Numbered from the stretch's first letter, positions 18,411-26,619 are shown. The stretch: 64,000 nucleotides of DNA from Glaciimonas soli (GCF_009497155.1 NZ_WINI01000001.1:372001-436000); one strand, 5' to 3'. The notes: generated by a model from the letters alone, not told the origin. Made by a program: numbers and translations.

Positions 18411-18440
18411 TTGACACATCCCCCCCCAGGGGGATAGGAT
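18411..18440 (+). promoter_or_regulatory. Promoter and G/C-tract operator of the CsoR/RcnR-family gene
   Basis: A TTGACA -35 (18411-18416) and a TAGGAT -10 (18435-18440) are 18 bases apart. Between them sits the inverted repeat ATCCCCC-CCCA-GGGGGAT (18418-18435). CsoR/RcnR/DmeR-type repressors recognise such A/T-flanked G/C tracts, so this is very likely the autoregulatory operator. The -10 ends only five bases before the ATG, so the transcript may be leaderless. Alternatively AGGA within the -10 acts as the ribosome binding site of a longer transcript. Confidence 0.75.
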
Positions 18441-18445
18441 GAATC

Positions 18446-18724
18446 ATGAAAAAACATCCTCCCCACGAATCTCACACCAATATTGTTCTTCGCTTAAAAC
18501 GCGCCGAAGGACATCTGCGCAGCACCATCGCGATGATTGAGGCTGGTCGAAATTGCGTTGAGCTCGCACAGCAGCTTCACGCCATCGAAAAAGCCATCAC
18601 GAATGCAAAGAAAGCACTCATACATGACCATGTAGATCACTGCCTGGAAGCGCAAATGGACAGCGATGCCAACACCAGCAAAGCCGCTCTGGCAGAGTTT
18701 AAAGAAATTAGTAAATACCTATAA
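18446..18724 (+). CDS. CsoR/RcnR-family metal-sensing transcriptional repressor
   Basis: This 92-residue, all-helical protein has the family pattern LKRAEGHLR (about 17-25) followed by Cys37, His62 and Cys66. The spacings of 25 and 4 match the X-Y-Z ligand positions of RcnR and InrS. His residues at 4, 7 and 10 could supply the N-terminal ligand. A Cys-His-Cys set resembles nickel sensor InrS more than copper-type CsoR, so nickel or cobalt is the likely signal (inference). Apo-repressor would bind the G/C-tract operator just upstream, and metal would release it. The exporter gene starts eight bases downstream, forming a sensor-pump operon. FrmR-type formaldehyde sensing is less likely given the neighbour. 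Confidence 0.85.
   Translation: MKKHPPHESHTNIVLRLKRAEGHLRSTIAMIEAGRNCVELAQQLHAIEKAITNAKKALIHDHVDHCLEAQMDSDANTSKAALAEFKEISKYL
18532..18724 (+). repeat. Direct repeat, right copy (CsoR-family 3' end)
   Basis: Matches 14124-14316 in the same orientation over 193 ungapped bases with about 22 differences. This copy lies within the intact gene and is taken as the parental locus. Confidence 0.85.
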
Positions 18725-18732
18725 GGCATGCA

Positions 18733-19809
18733 ATGAGTTTTCTCTCTTTCCAGTTTTTAGAAACCGGTTCAGCAGAATTGCTGGTAGGTTCGGTTTTACT
18801 CGTCGGTGTGCTACACACTATCGTTCCAGATCATTGGGTGCCCATCACGCTCATAGCGCGCCAACGGGGATGGACCCGTGGTGAAACTGCACGCGCGGCA
18901 CTTAAGGCAGGCACCGGGCATGTCGTCACGACACTTATTCTGGCGGCGATTGTCTGGCTGGCTGGCGTCGCTGTTGCCGATAAATTTGGCCATTGGATTG
19001 ACACCATTTCAAGTATTGCGTTGATTGCTTTTGGCTTATGGATTGCTATCTCGTCGTGGCTAGCGCTACGTTCTGGCGATGGTCATGCGTATAGTCACGG
19101 CGCGCATGGACATACGCACGACTTCTCACATCTAGATGAATCAAAAGATACTGGCGATCAAATTCACGGGCCGGAACTGCAGAGGATTAAAGGAAAGCAC
19201 GGTGATCTCGAACTTTCAATTTATGAACTTGGACAAGCACCACGCTTCCGTTTCACAGCCAATGGAACAGATGCGACGAAAGCAATCACGGTTGAGACTC
19301 TGCGCGCAGATGGCGCCCGCCAGTCTTTCCCGTTTGTCCAACGTGGAGCATATTGGGAATCCGTAGACGACATTCCAGAGCCGCATGGTTTTGATGTCAA
19401 TTTGACGCTAATTCAGGATGAGCAGATACATTCCTACCGCACTAATTTTGCCGAGCATGAACATCATCACGGGGATCATCACGAACACAGTCACCACCAT
19501 GACAGCAGCAAAGAGGCCAGGCATAAAACATCGTCGCGCACGGCGCTGCTACTCATCCTCGGCTCATCGCCAATGATTGAAGGTATTCCGGCATTCTTCG
19601 CTGCGGGAAAGTATGGAGTTAGCCTCATTATCATCATGGCACTGGTATTTGCCGCCAGCACCATCTTGACCTATGTGCTGCTCTGCGTGTATTCGACAGA
19701 GGGATTGCAGCGCGTTAAATTCGGCGCCTTCGAACGTTATGGCGAAGTTCTTAGCGGCGCTTTCATTGTGCTGGTTGGCTTGGCTTTTTGGGCATTCCCG
19801 ATTCTTTAA
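18733..19809 (+). CDS. NicO/NiCoT-like nickel/cobalt exporter with inserted His-rich soluble domain
   Basis: This 358-residue membrane protein has in its first helical region H28-T-I-V-P-D33-H34, the H-X4-D-H signature of nickel/cobalt permeases. About three helices (to residue 118) come first. A long hydrophilic insert (about 119-268) is bounded by His-rich stretches, HAYSHGAHGHTHDFSH and HEHHHGDHHEHSHHHD. About three C-terminal helices follow. Between the His stretches is a beta-rich segment beginning GDLELSIYELGQAPRFRF (about 157-174). RcnA-type exporters carry a His-rich loop, but a folded insert of this size is unusual. Co-transcription with the CsoR/RcnR-type repressor supports metal efflux. 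The actual metal is inferred. Confidence 0.8.
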   Translation: MSFLSFQFLETGSAELLVGSVLLVGVLHTIVPDHWVPITLIARQRGWTRGETARAALKAGTGHVVTTLILAAIVWLAGVAVADKFGHWIDTISSIALIAFGLWIAISSWLALRSGDGHAYSHGAHGHTHDFSHLDESKDTGDQIHGPELQRIKGKHGDLELSIYELGQAPRFRFTANGTDATKAITVETLRADGARQSFPFVQRGAYWESVDDIPEPHGFDVNLTLIQDEQIHSYRTNFAEHEHHHGDHHEHSHHHDSSKEARHKTSSRTALLLILGSSPMIEGIPAFFAAGKYGVSLIIIMALVFAASTILTYVLLCVYSTEGLQRVKFGAFERYGEVLSGAFIVLVGLAFWAFPIL

Positions 19810-19844
19810 ATATCGATAGGCGTGATCGTTAACATCCACCTTCT

Positions 19845-21065
19845 TCAAGCAACGTAACTTAGCGCCCACCCGATGACACCGCAGCCAATGACGACCAGCC
19901 AGGGTGGCAATTTCCAGAACATCAGCGCCGCCAGTGCAATCAGCGCCAACTCAAAATCGACAGGCTTCAATATCGCGCTGGTCCAGACCGGATGATAAAG
20001 CGCAGCCAACAGCACACCAACCACGGCAGCATTAATTCCCGCAAGAGCAGCTTGGGTACGTACACTGCGGCGCAATGCTTCCCAAAACGGCATGGTGCCA
20101 AGCACTAACAAAAATGACGGCAAGAAAATGGCGATTAAGCACAGCGCTGCCCCCATCCAGCCACTGGGCGTACGCTGCATGGAAGCGCCCAGAAAAGCAG
20201 CAAAGGTCGACAACGGGCCAGGCATAGCCTGCGCCGCGCCGTAACCGGCCAGGAAGACGTCATTATTGACCCAATGATTCGGTACCACTGTCGCTTGCAG
20301 TAGCGGCAGCACTACGTGACCGCCACCGAAAACCAATGCCCCCGCACGATAGAACGCGTTGAACATGGCCAATGTCTGATCCGGTAGCGCTTGCGCCAAA
20401 ATGGGCAAGCCGATCAGGATGAAAAAAAATAGACTCAGAAGTACAAAACCTACGCGACGGTTAGCCGAAATTGGCAGCGGATCGTGAGGTAACGCTTGTG
20501 ATGGCTTGAGCAACCATAACCCTGCAAATGCAGCAATGCACATCACGCCAATTTGACTCCAGGCAGTCGGCCACGCGAGGATGGCGCAAGCCGATGCTAC
20601 GGCAATGCTAACGCGTTGTATATCCGTGCAAAGATTGCGTGCCATGCTCCATACTGCTTGTGCCACCACGGCGACGGCGACCACTTTCAAGCCGTGCAAT
20701 GCGCCAGCCGGAAAAGCATTACCCCATGTTGATATACCCAAAGCGAACAGCGTCATAACGATCGCCAATGGCAATGTAAAGCCGGCCCAGGCGCATAACG
20801 CACCGGCATAACCGGCCCGAGATAATCCGAGCGCTATGCCAACCTGACTGCTTGCTGGCCCAGGAAGAAACTGGCATAACGCGACAATGTCGGCGAAACT
20901 GCGTTCACTCAACCATCGGCGACGCGTTACAAACTCTGATCGGAAGAACCCCAAATGCGCAATTGGGCCACCAAACGATGTACATCCTAATCGCAGAAAA
21001 ATCAAAAATATGGTCCAAGCGCTATCCACACTGTTTTTTTTAGTGTCGCTTGTGGTCGATGCCAT
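19845..21065 (-). CDS. chrA: Chromate efflux transporter ChrA
   Basis: A two-domain (long-chain) CHR family protein of 406 residues that expels chromate from the cytoplasm. Each half starts with the family motif: FLRLGCTSFGGPIAHLGFFR (about 24-43) and, in the second half, FYRAGALVFGGGHVVLPLLQ near residue 240. The first half also has LCQFLPGPASSQVGIALGLS, and the second half has the parallel GYGAAQAMPGPLSTFAAFLG. About ten to twelve hydrophobic helices are present. The ATG at 21065 is preferred because AGGAG lies ten bases upstream and the longer reading adds an unlikely hydrophilic tail. It is convergent with the exporter gene, 35 bases apart. No chrB-like gene is adjacent. Confidence 0.9.
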   Translation of the reverse strand: MASTTSDTKKNSVDSAWTIFLIFLRLGCTSFGGPIAHLGFFRSEFVTRRRWLSERSFADIVALCQFLPGPASSQVGIALGLSRAGYAGALCAWAGFTLPLAIVMTLFALGISTWGNAFPAGALHGLKVVAVAVVAQAVWSMARNLCTDIQRVSIAVASACAILAWPTAWSQIGVMCIAAFAGLWLLKPSQALPHDPLPISANRRVGFVLLSLFFFILIGLPILAQALPDQTLAMFNAFYRAGALVFGGGHVVLPLLQATVVPNHWVNNDVFLAGYGAAQAMPGPLSTFAAFLGASMQRTPSGWMGAALCLIAIFLPSFLLVLGTMPFWEALRRSVRTQAALAGINAAVVGVLLAALYHPVWTSAILKPVDFELALIALAALMFWKLPPWLVVIGCGVIGWALSYVA

Positions 21066-21283
21066 GAGTTTTCCGCTCCTGCTCAATCGGGAAATATGCT
21101 GACGCGTCGCTTGCAGCTTAGCAAGCGTATTGGAAGAATGCAGCACACTTTGTCATTCGATAGTGCGGAGTATAACCTCACAACCAATTACATTCACGTG
21201 CTGAAAATGCGGAACGCAAGCTATTTTTCGTCCCTTAATTTCATCAGACATCGCGCCATCGACATACGCATTGCGATAAGAAT

Positions 21284-22024
21284 TCAGCGTGACAAAATGG
21301 GGGGAAATCTTGCGAACATACGCTTTCTCAATTCAGAAAGCTCTTTTTTATCAGAAGAATCTTTTTCTACATAGTACTGAACGCCAATCTCATCCGGAAA
21401 GCGTTTATAAGCCGCAACGATAGCGGCTTGTATTTTTTTATGTTTTTTTATGGAGACAAACATATACGCGGTTACGACGCTCATTATCAACACCGCTAAA
21501 ATTGCCACCTGAAATTTAAGTGGGCGCAAGTCGACGAACCATGTAAATAACTTATTTACCAGCGATGGTTCAGCCGGCAAATCCATCGCCATCGGCACAT
21601 CTGCAGATTGCGTAATTACATCGGCCGAAACCGGCAATGCAGACGCGGAGACAGAGGCGGAGGCGGAGGCGGATTGTTCCGCTTCAAGCAATTCTCCTAC
21701 GAAAAATGTGTCGGCTGTTTTATAGCCAATGCGCGGAATAGTAACGATGCTGTCATCGCTAATATCTAAGGCGGCGAAACACTTACGAATATGCCTGACT
21801 GCCTGATTGACGTTATTACTGGAAACAACGCTACCGTATTGCCCCCAGCCCCCCTCCAATAAGTCTTTTTTTGTAACGATCTGCCCTTTTGCTTCGATTA
21901 ACATCAGCAGACAACGGCTTGCCGCTGCCCCAATATGTATAACGTATTCCGGCTCGCTTGCGGAAGTAAGCTCAAAATGCTCATCGTCGAAATAGGCGTG
22001 CCCACAAATGAAATATTTTGCCAT
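21284..22024 (-). CDS. ToxR/CadC-like membrane-anchored winged-helix regulator
   Basis: This 246-residue protein has an OmpR/PhoB-type winged helix at about 25-108. TKKDLLEGGWGQYGSVVSSN contains the recognition region, and DSIVTIPRIGYKTAD is the wing. A Ser/Ala/Pro-rich linker (about 118-160) precedes one transmembrane helix (VAILAVLIMSVVTAYMFV, about 173-190). About 55 C-terminal, presumably periplasmic, residues follow. That architecture is typical of one-component membrane regulators such as ToxR and CadC. Its target is unknown. It lies between chrA and the flagellar locus and has its own 400-base upstream region, so it could serve either or neither. Confidence 0.78.
   Translation of the reverse strand: MAKYFICGHAYFDDEHFELTSASEPEYVIHIGAAASRCLLMLIEAKGQIVTKKDLLEGGWGQYGSVVSSNNVNQAVRHIRKCFAALDISDDSIVTIPRIGYKTADTFFVGELLEAEQSASASASVSASALPVSADVITQSADVPMAMDLPAEPSLVNKLFTWFVDLRPLKFQVAILAVLIMSVVTAYMFVSIKKHKKIQAAIVAAYKRFPDEIGVQYYVEKDSSDKKELSELRKRMFARFPPILSR
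21655..21672. repeat. AGGCGG hexamer tandem repeat in the regulator linker
   Basis: Three exact tandem AGGCGG units sit in a longer degenerate run. On the coding strand they specify the Ala-Ser repeat of the linker. Being a multiple of three, copy changes would lengthen or shorten the linker without breaking the frame. Confidence 0.7.
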
Positions 22025-22423
22025 CGCTTTTCAGATACCTTTTATAAACATAAATAATGCAGCGTAATTAATTTGCCATTTTCCACGGTCATCTTCGCCA
22101 TTGTCGAGAAGGTGAAGACCCAGTTGCACTAGTAGCTGCTGCGCGTATTTCTAAGTTTCCACGAATGCGAAAACAACTGTGATGTGTACCAAATTAATTA
22201 CGTGGCATCACTTATCTATATTTTTCATATCTTTAATTGCCGTCATTTTGTTGCGATAAAGAAATTCGAACAAATACCGTTTCATTTCAGCAAGAACAAT
22301 CAAACAAAATGTGTAGAGCTAGTGCTAACTACCAACATCAATAGCGCGGCAGTTTACCAGCTGCATTCGAACTTGCAACTAAATATATTTATGTTTGATA
22401 TCAACTCTATGGGGATTGAGCGG
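22025..22423. other. AT-rich intergenic region upstream of the membrane regulator
   Basis: About 400 bases separate the end of the flagellar late block from the regulator start. The region presumably holds the regulator's promoter. A plus-strand 102-codon frame starting at 22184 runs into the antisense of the orphan flhB-like gene and has no recognisable domain, so it is not called. No repeats or RNA structures were recognised. Confidence 0.4.
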
Positions 22424-22756
22424 CTACTGCTTGTCTTTAATTTTATGCAGGTGAATTTGACTCTCTTCAATTTCATAGAGCCACGCCAATAGTTCGGCAA
22501 CCACAAGATACATCTGAGGAGGAATCTGTTGATCCAGGTTGACGTGCATCAACAAATTTACTAAATCCGCTGATTCATGCACATACAAACCATGCTCACG
22601 AGCGCGTTGTACGATAGCTTCCGCGGTAACGCCATATCCCTTGGCCACCACCATCGGCGCGTCCAGGTTTGTGTCATTATTTTTGCGGCCAGAAGATAAG
22701 GCAACAGCCCGCATTCTTGCGTCTGCTTGATCGTTCTGCTTATGACTATCGGTCAT
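22424..22756 (-). CDS. Orphan FlhB C-terminal-domain protein (FlhX/FhlB-like)
   Basis: This 110-residue protein aligns with the cytoplasmic domain of the full-length FlhB of this window, starting just after its NPTH autocleavage site. APMVVAKGYG corresponds to APRVVAKGTD, and QIPPQMYLVVAELLAWLYEI to EIPADLYTAVAEVLAWVYQL. It has no membrane segments and no NPTH. The equivalent position reads ADARMRAVAL. Similar stand-alone domains (FlhX) can stand in for the cleaved C-terminal piece of FlhB in Helicobacter. It overlaps the stop of the second fliK gene by one base, so the two are translationally coupled. A role in the export-substrate switch is plausible but inferred. Confidence 0.82.
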   Translation of the reverse strand: MTDSHKQNDQADARMRAVALSSGRKNNDTNLDAPMVVAKGYGVTAEAIVQRAREHGLYVHESADLVNLLMHVNLDQQIPPQMYLVVAELLAWLYEIEESQIHLHKIKDKQ

Positions 22757-24114
22757 TATTGATCCACCGGTAAAGTGCCCAATTCTAAAGTGCGCAAGTT
22801 CACCTCGCCTGCATTAAAGCGCTGACGTAAATGATCTAATGCTGTTCGCATCACCGCGACAGTGTTCTCTTGCTGCGCATAAAGATATGTCTGGACATTG
22901 TTGTCGCGTATGTCAATACGCAACTCAACTGGGCCTAGCAACGGCAAAGTCATTTTGATACGACTGCGCCAATGGGTAATTGCTTCATCTTGTGCCGTTT
23001 TTTTTTGCTGATCTTGCCCGGCATCATCAGTTCGCTCAAACTCCCATTCCATCGCGGCACCTGGCCACGCCTCGCCTTGCCAGCGGAACAGAGGTGTGGC
23101 TAATATTTCCAATTGGTGACGAACCATGGCCATCAAATCGGCGGACATTTCCGCGCCGTTTTTCTGCCCAAAAACAAAAGCAGATGAAGATAAACTCGCA
23201 TCAGTTGCATCAATATCAGGGTGGCCATCGACACTAGATGCTTGCAGCAATTCCACGTTCTTAATTCCGATATTCGCGGCCGCGTAAGTCGACGACAACT
23301 TATCAGCAACATGGCGCGATATCTGCTGGGCACTTTCACCGTCTGACAAATCTGTTGCATTCTGATCCTGCGCATGAATCTCAGACTCACTGTCATCGCC
23401 GGCAACGGCGTTCGTCCGCATCATCACAGGCAATGACATCGATTTAGACAATTGCGCTAACACTGCAGATCTTGCCAACAACCATTCCGGTGTTTCGTCA
23501 GACGGGTGCTCCGAAAACAATTCCGGAAAGCGTTGCGCGAGACTGCCTAAACGCGCTTGCGGCTCCAATAATATTTGTGCCAAAGGACGACGACCAAATG
23601 CATATTGCAATAAATGCGATTCGTAAAATAAACCACTGTGTGTGACCACGCGCATCAGTGCTGTGGAAAATGCCGCGGCAGTTTGACTGGCACCAGGAAC
23701 AATGGAGGAGTCCGAAACGGTCGTTGGTGCAACAGAAGGCTTTCCTGTCGCGTCAGATGAGATGGGCAGTAAACGGCCGCCGTTGGCTAAAGACAGCAAA
23801 GCATGCCGTCCTGTAATGACAAGGCTCTTTATACCGTCTGATGTGCTTAGAATCGCACTAATGGCAGATGCAGCGACACTCAGTGCGGTATGGCTAGAAG
23901 TGACTGGCGCATTACTCCCGCCAGAACGAGGGGTCTGCTGCAGAAAACTATTCGCAAACTGTAGTTCGGCACCTGCGCGCGACAATAGGCGCGCATCGTT
24001 AAGTATTTTTCCCGTCCCGATAACAGGATTCGGCGCACCTATGGTTGTCGCCGGCTTCGCGGGTACCAGATCGGTGGCAGCCAGCGTACTTACGATAGGC
24101 GGTAAAGTGCTCAC
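22756..24114 (-). CDS. Second FliK-like hook-length control protein
   Basis: This 452-residue protein has a low-complexity Ser/Thr/Ala-rich N-terminal two-thirds and a C-terminal domain (about 365-445) of the Flg_hook type. That domain reads MTLPLLGPVELRIDIRDNNV, then TVAVMRTALDHLRQRFNAGE. The PLLGPVELRI core matches the domain that contacts FlhB in FliK. The classical fliK is present separately at 37603-38883. This copy is downstream of fliT and coupled to the orphan FlhB-like gene. It may act in late export control, or be a diverged FliK paralogue. Confidence 0.82.
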   Translation of the reverse strand: MSTLPPIVSTLAATDLVPAKPATTIGAPNPVIGTGKILNDARLLSRAGAELQFANSFLQQTPRSGGSNAPVTSSHTALSVAASAISAILSTSDGIKSLVITGRHALLSLANGGRLLPISSDATGKPSVAPTTVSDSSIVPGASQTAAAFSTALMRVVTHSGLFYESHLLQYAFGRRPLAQILLEPQARLGSLAQRFPELFSEHPSDETPEWLLARSAVLAQLSKSMSLPVMMRTNAVAGDDSESEIHAQDQNATDLSDGESAQQISRHVADKLSSTYAAANIGIKNVELLQASSVDGHPDIDATDASLSSSAFVFGQKNGAEMSADLMAMVRHQLEILATPLFRWQGEAWPGAAMEWEFERTDDAGQDQQKKTAQDEAITHWRSRIKMTLPLLGPVELRIDIRDNNVQTYLYAQQENTVAVMRTALDHLRQRFNAGEVNLRTLELGTLPVDQ

Positions 24115-24150
24115 AATAATTTTACTATTGGCAGTTCAGCAGTATCGATT

Positions 24151-24486
24151 TTAATAACCATATGCATGATTAACATTTTGGCGTTGCCGCAAATACCCAA
24201 GCAAATCGCCAAGGCGCGTCATTTCCGGCATCATTAAATGACGAATTTGCGCATCATCAGCCAATATTTGCTGGAGCATCTGTTTTTTATATTGCAACTG
24301 CTCGGCGCTCAAATTATCAGATGGCACTATGGTCTTCAGCTGCTCGACGCAAGCGCGAAATTCAGCCTCTACACTTGACATGGCATCCCATTCGCCAGCG
24401 TTCGCCAGCGCCAACATTTTTGCTGTGAGTAGGAGCATTTTTTCGTAGCAATGCAGAATTTCGCTTTTATCTTCCATTAATTTCAC
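24151..24486 (-). CDS. fliT: Flagellar chaperone FliT
   Basis: A small (111-residue), mostly alpha-helical protein lying directly after fliD and fliS, the usual place of fliT. FliT chaperones the filament cap FliD to the export gate and, in enterobacteria, also binds FlhDC. The sequence shows helix-forming KSEILHCYEKMLLLTAKMLA (about 7-26) and conserved LLGYLRQRQNVNHAY at the C-terminus. Identification rests on size, helical pattern and context, since FliT is poorly conserved. Confidence 0.78.
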   Translation of the reverse strand: MKLMEDKSEILHCYEKMLLLTAKMLALANAGEWDAMSSVEAEFRACVEQLKTIVPSDNLSAEQLQYKKQMLQQILADDAQIRHLMMPEMTRLGDLLGYLRQRQNVNHAYGY

Positions 24487-24541
24487 TAACCTATCAAATG
24501 TATTGCAATTACATGATTTTTAACAACGCAACGTTCGTATT

Positions 24542-25012
24542 TTATAAAGATGGCACCGCTGTACCCTGCTTTCCATCAATCTCACGCCATGCAGAACCTA
24601 CACTCTCCAGCAAGCGCTCTGCTTCGTCCAGCAATGCAGGATCATTGCGCAAATTAGCTAGCATTAATTGCTTCACAATATAGTCATACAGCGCAGCCAG
24701 ATTGGTCACTAATTGCGCCCCGGCTTTCCCACCGGCTTTGGCATCCAGGCTACTTTTCAAGCCATTCTCAACGATATTGATGGCCTTGGTAATGGCTTTC
24801 CCCTTTGCTGCAATTTCATTATTTCTCATGTGATGGCGCGCCATATAAATGGCAGTCTGTGCACCATCAAATAACATCGTAATCAATTGATGCGGCGATG
24901 CACTCAAGACCGCCGTTTCAAGGCCGATCTTGGCATAAGTGTTGACTGCTTCATTGGCAAAGTGGTTCTTCTCGACCTTTGACGCCGCTAAGGTTGGCGT
25001 ATACATAGACAT
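24542..25012 (-). CDS. fliS: Flagellar export chaperone FliS
   Basis: FliS binds the C-terminus of flagellin in the cytoplasm, prevents its polymerisation and hands it to FlhA. The 156-residue protein has the family features AVNTYAKIGLETAVLSASPH (about 22-41), QLITMLFDGAQTAIYMARHH (about 42-61) and, towards the end, ANLRNDPALLDEAERLLESV followed by SAWREI. Family length is usually 120-150. It lies 36 bases after fliD and is probably co-transcribed from the fliD sigma-28 promoter. Confidence 0.93.
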   Translation of the reverse strand: MSMYTPTLAASKVEKNHFANEAVNTYAKIGLETAVLSASPHQLITMLFDGAQTAIYMARHHMRNNEIAAKGKAITKAINIVENGLKSSLDAKAGGKAGAQLVTNLAALYDYIVKQLMLANLRNDPALLDEAERLLESVGSAWREIDGKQGTAVPSL

Positions 25013-25048
25013 GGGCGCGCTTCTTTCACTCTTCTATTCAATATCTTT

Positions 25049-26488
25049 TTAGTTCTTCGAATTGAGCGCTTCAAACTGCTGCGTCAAATAATTCATCGTA
25101 CCGTTCATTTTCGTCATCAAGACGTCCATCGCGGAAAACTGCGCTTTGTAGCGATCAACCTCCGCCTGAATGCTGATTTCCATTGCACTATGTTTTTTCT
25201 CCAGTGTTTTGATACTACTTTCAACACCGGCTTTGGCGTTTTTCAACATACCTTTATCGATAATATCGGTAATGGTGGCGATCAAGCTGTTCGCAATCCC
25301 CGGTTTTACATCTAAACTTTTGTCAGCAATTTCAGCGTCGCTACCGGAAAACAACTTCGCAACCGCCGCTGGATCTTTATCCAATGCGTCGCTAAGCTTT
25401 TTGTCGTCAATTTTCATGACGCCCTTCTCATCAATACTGATTCCGATGGTCCCCAATACCGCACCATTAATACCGGTGCGCATTTGATTGCGAATATTGC
25501 GTAATGTGCTGTCACCATTCAACGGTGCTTTGGTACGATTATTCGGATCCTCTGCCGCAGCATCGAAAGAACTCAGATTATCAAACTCAGTTTGCATTTT
25601 ATTAAATGCAGTCACAAAACCTTGAATCGCGGTTGTGGCTTCGCTCTTATTTCCACCGCGCACGGTCACCGTGCTGGCACCGATGCCTGTCACATTGAGC
25701 GTGATACCTGGAATCGCATCTGAAAAATTATTGTTCGGCCGTGTGATCGTGATGCCATTCACTTCAATCTCTGCATTCTTTGCCGCTACCGTCTGCTTCA
25801 TGTTGCTGGCACCAGCAGCTTCAGGATCGTAATTCAACATATCCGATAACCCTGTGCCGCTGCCACTGTCAGTCACTGTGATCTTCATGATGGAAGATTC
25901 ACTCGACTCTTTAGATGTCAATACCAATTGCTTACCCGAGCCATTGTCAACAATCGTTGCATCAACACCTAGCTTGCTATCTTTATTGATCGCATCACGA
26001 ATATCTTCCATCGTATTTTTTGGCGATGAGATATTAAGCGTACCGCCTTTATCGGTATTGGCTACAAAGTTACCGTTCGCATCAAGCTTCCCTAATGCGA
26101 TTTGTACACTGCCCTCACCGATCGATGTATTTGAGCTGGCCTGCGTACCAGTCGCCAACGCTTGTGCTGCTGCCAATGCTTTGACATTCACTTTCCATGT
26201 GCCCGCCACTGCGCCAGTGCCTATCGACGCACTCAAAACATCCGTGCCGCTCGTCGATATCTGCAATTTATGGAACAAGCCAGTGGCACTCAACGCCGTC
26301 GCAGAACTTTTAAAAGAGCTCAGCACATTTTGCAACGTACCAAAAGCCGATAATTTTGCGGTATACGACTTTTGTTGCGCCTCCAACGTCGTCAATGGCT
26401 TGGCCGCATTGATGGTCAAACGATCTAAAAGATCGGCGTAATTAAAACCGCCGCCTGCCCCTGGGAGTGATATTCCGGTATCTGACAT
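25049..26488 (-). CDS. fliD: Flagellar filament cap protein FliD
   Basis: FliD (HAP2) forms the pentameric cap under which flagellin folds at the filament tip. The 479-residue protein has the FliD_N domain (about 10-105; GFNYADLLDRLTINAAKPLT), a variable centre with a flagellin_IN-like repeat (GTLNISSPKNTMEDIRDAIN, about 148-167), and the FliD_C coiled-coil domain (about 245-470) ending in AMDVLMTKMNGTMNYLTQQF. It carries a perfect sigma-28 promoter upstream and heads the fliDST-fliK2-flhX group. Confidence 0.95.
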   Translation of the reverse strand: MSDTGISLPGAGGGFNYADLLDRLTINAAKPLTTLEAQQKSYTAKLSAFGTLQNVLSSFKSSATALSATGLFHKLQISTSGTDVLSASIGTGAVAGTWKVNVKALAAAQALATGTQASSNTSIGEGSVQIALGKLDANGNFVANTDKGGTLNISSPKNTMEDIRDAINKDSKLGVDATIVDNGSGKQLVLTSKESSESSIMKITVTDSGSGTGLSDMLNYDPEAAGASNMKQTVAAKNAEIEVNGITITRPNNNFSDAIPGITLNVTGIGASTVTVRGGNKSEATTAIQGFVTAFNKMQTEFDNLSSFDAAAEDPNNRTKAPLNGDSTLRNIRNQMRTGINGAVLGTIGISIDEKGVMKIDDKKLSDALDKDPAAVAKLFSGSDAEIADKSLDVKPGIANSLIATITDIIDKGMLKNAKAGVESSIKTLEKKHSAMEISIQAEVDRYKAQFSAMDVLMTKMNGTMNYLTQQFEALNSKN

Positions 26489-26592
26489 GTGTACTCCTTT
26501 ATTCTTGTGCTAGTGATGGTTGTAACTAGTCTGTGCTGATGATTGGGTTCTGATGCTAGTTACCGCTGTCTATAGAAGAGTTCTTGTCCTCT

Positions 26593-26619
26593 TTATCGGC
26601 TAATTGCAAAAAAACTTTA
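26593..26619 (-). promoter_or_regulatory. Sigma-28 (FliA) promoter of fliD
   Basis: On the minus strand the sequence reads TAAA, 15 bases, GCCGATAA, an exact match to the sigma-28 consensus, about 105 bases upstream of the fliD start codon. Confidence 0.88.

Noticed and set aside
22184-22492. A 102-codon plus-strand frame in the AT-rich gap before the membrane regulator
   Set aside because: It overlaps the orphan flhB-like gene in antisense, is low in complexity, and has no ribosome binding site or domain.
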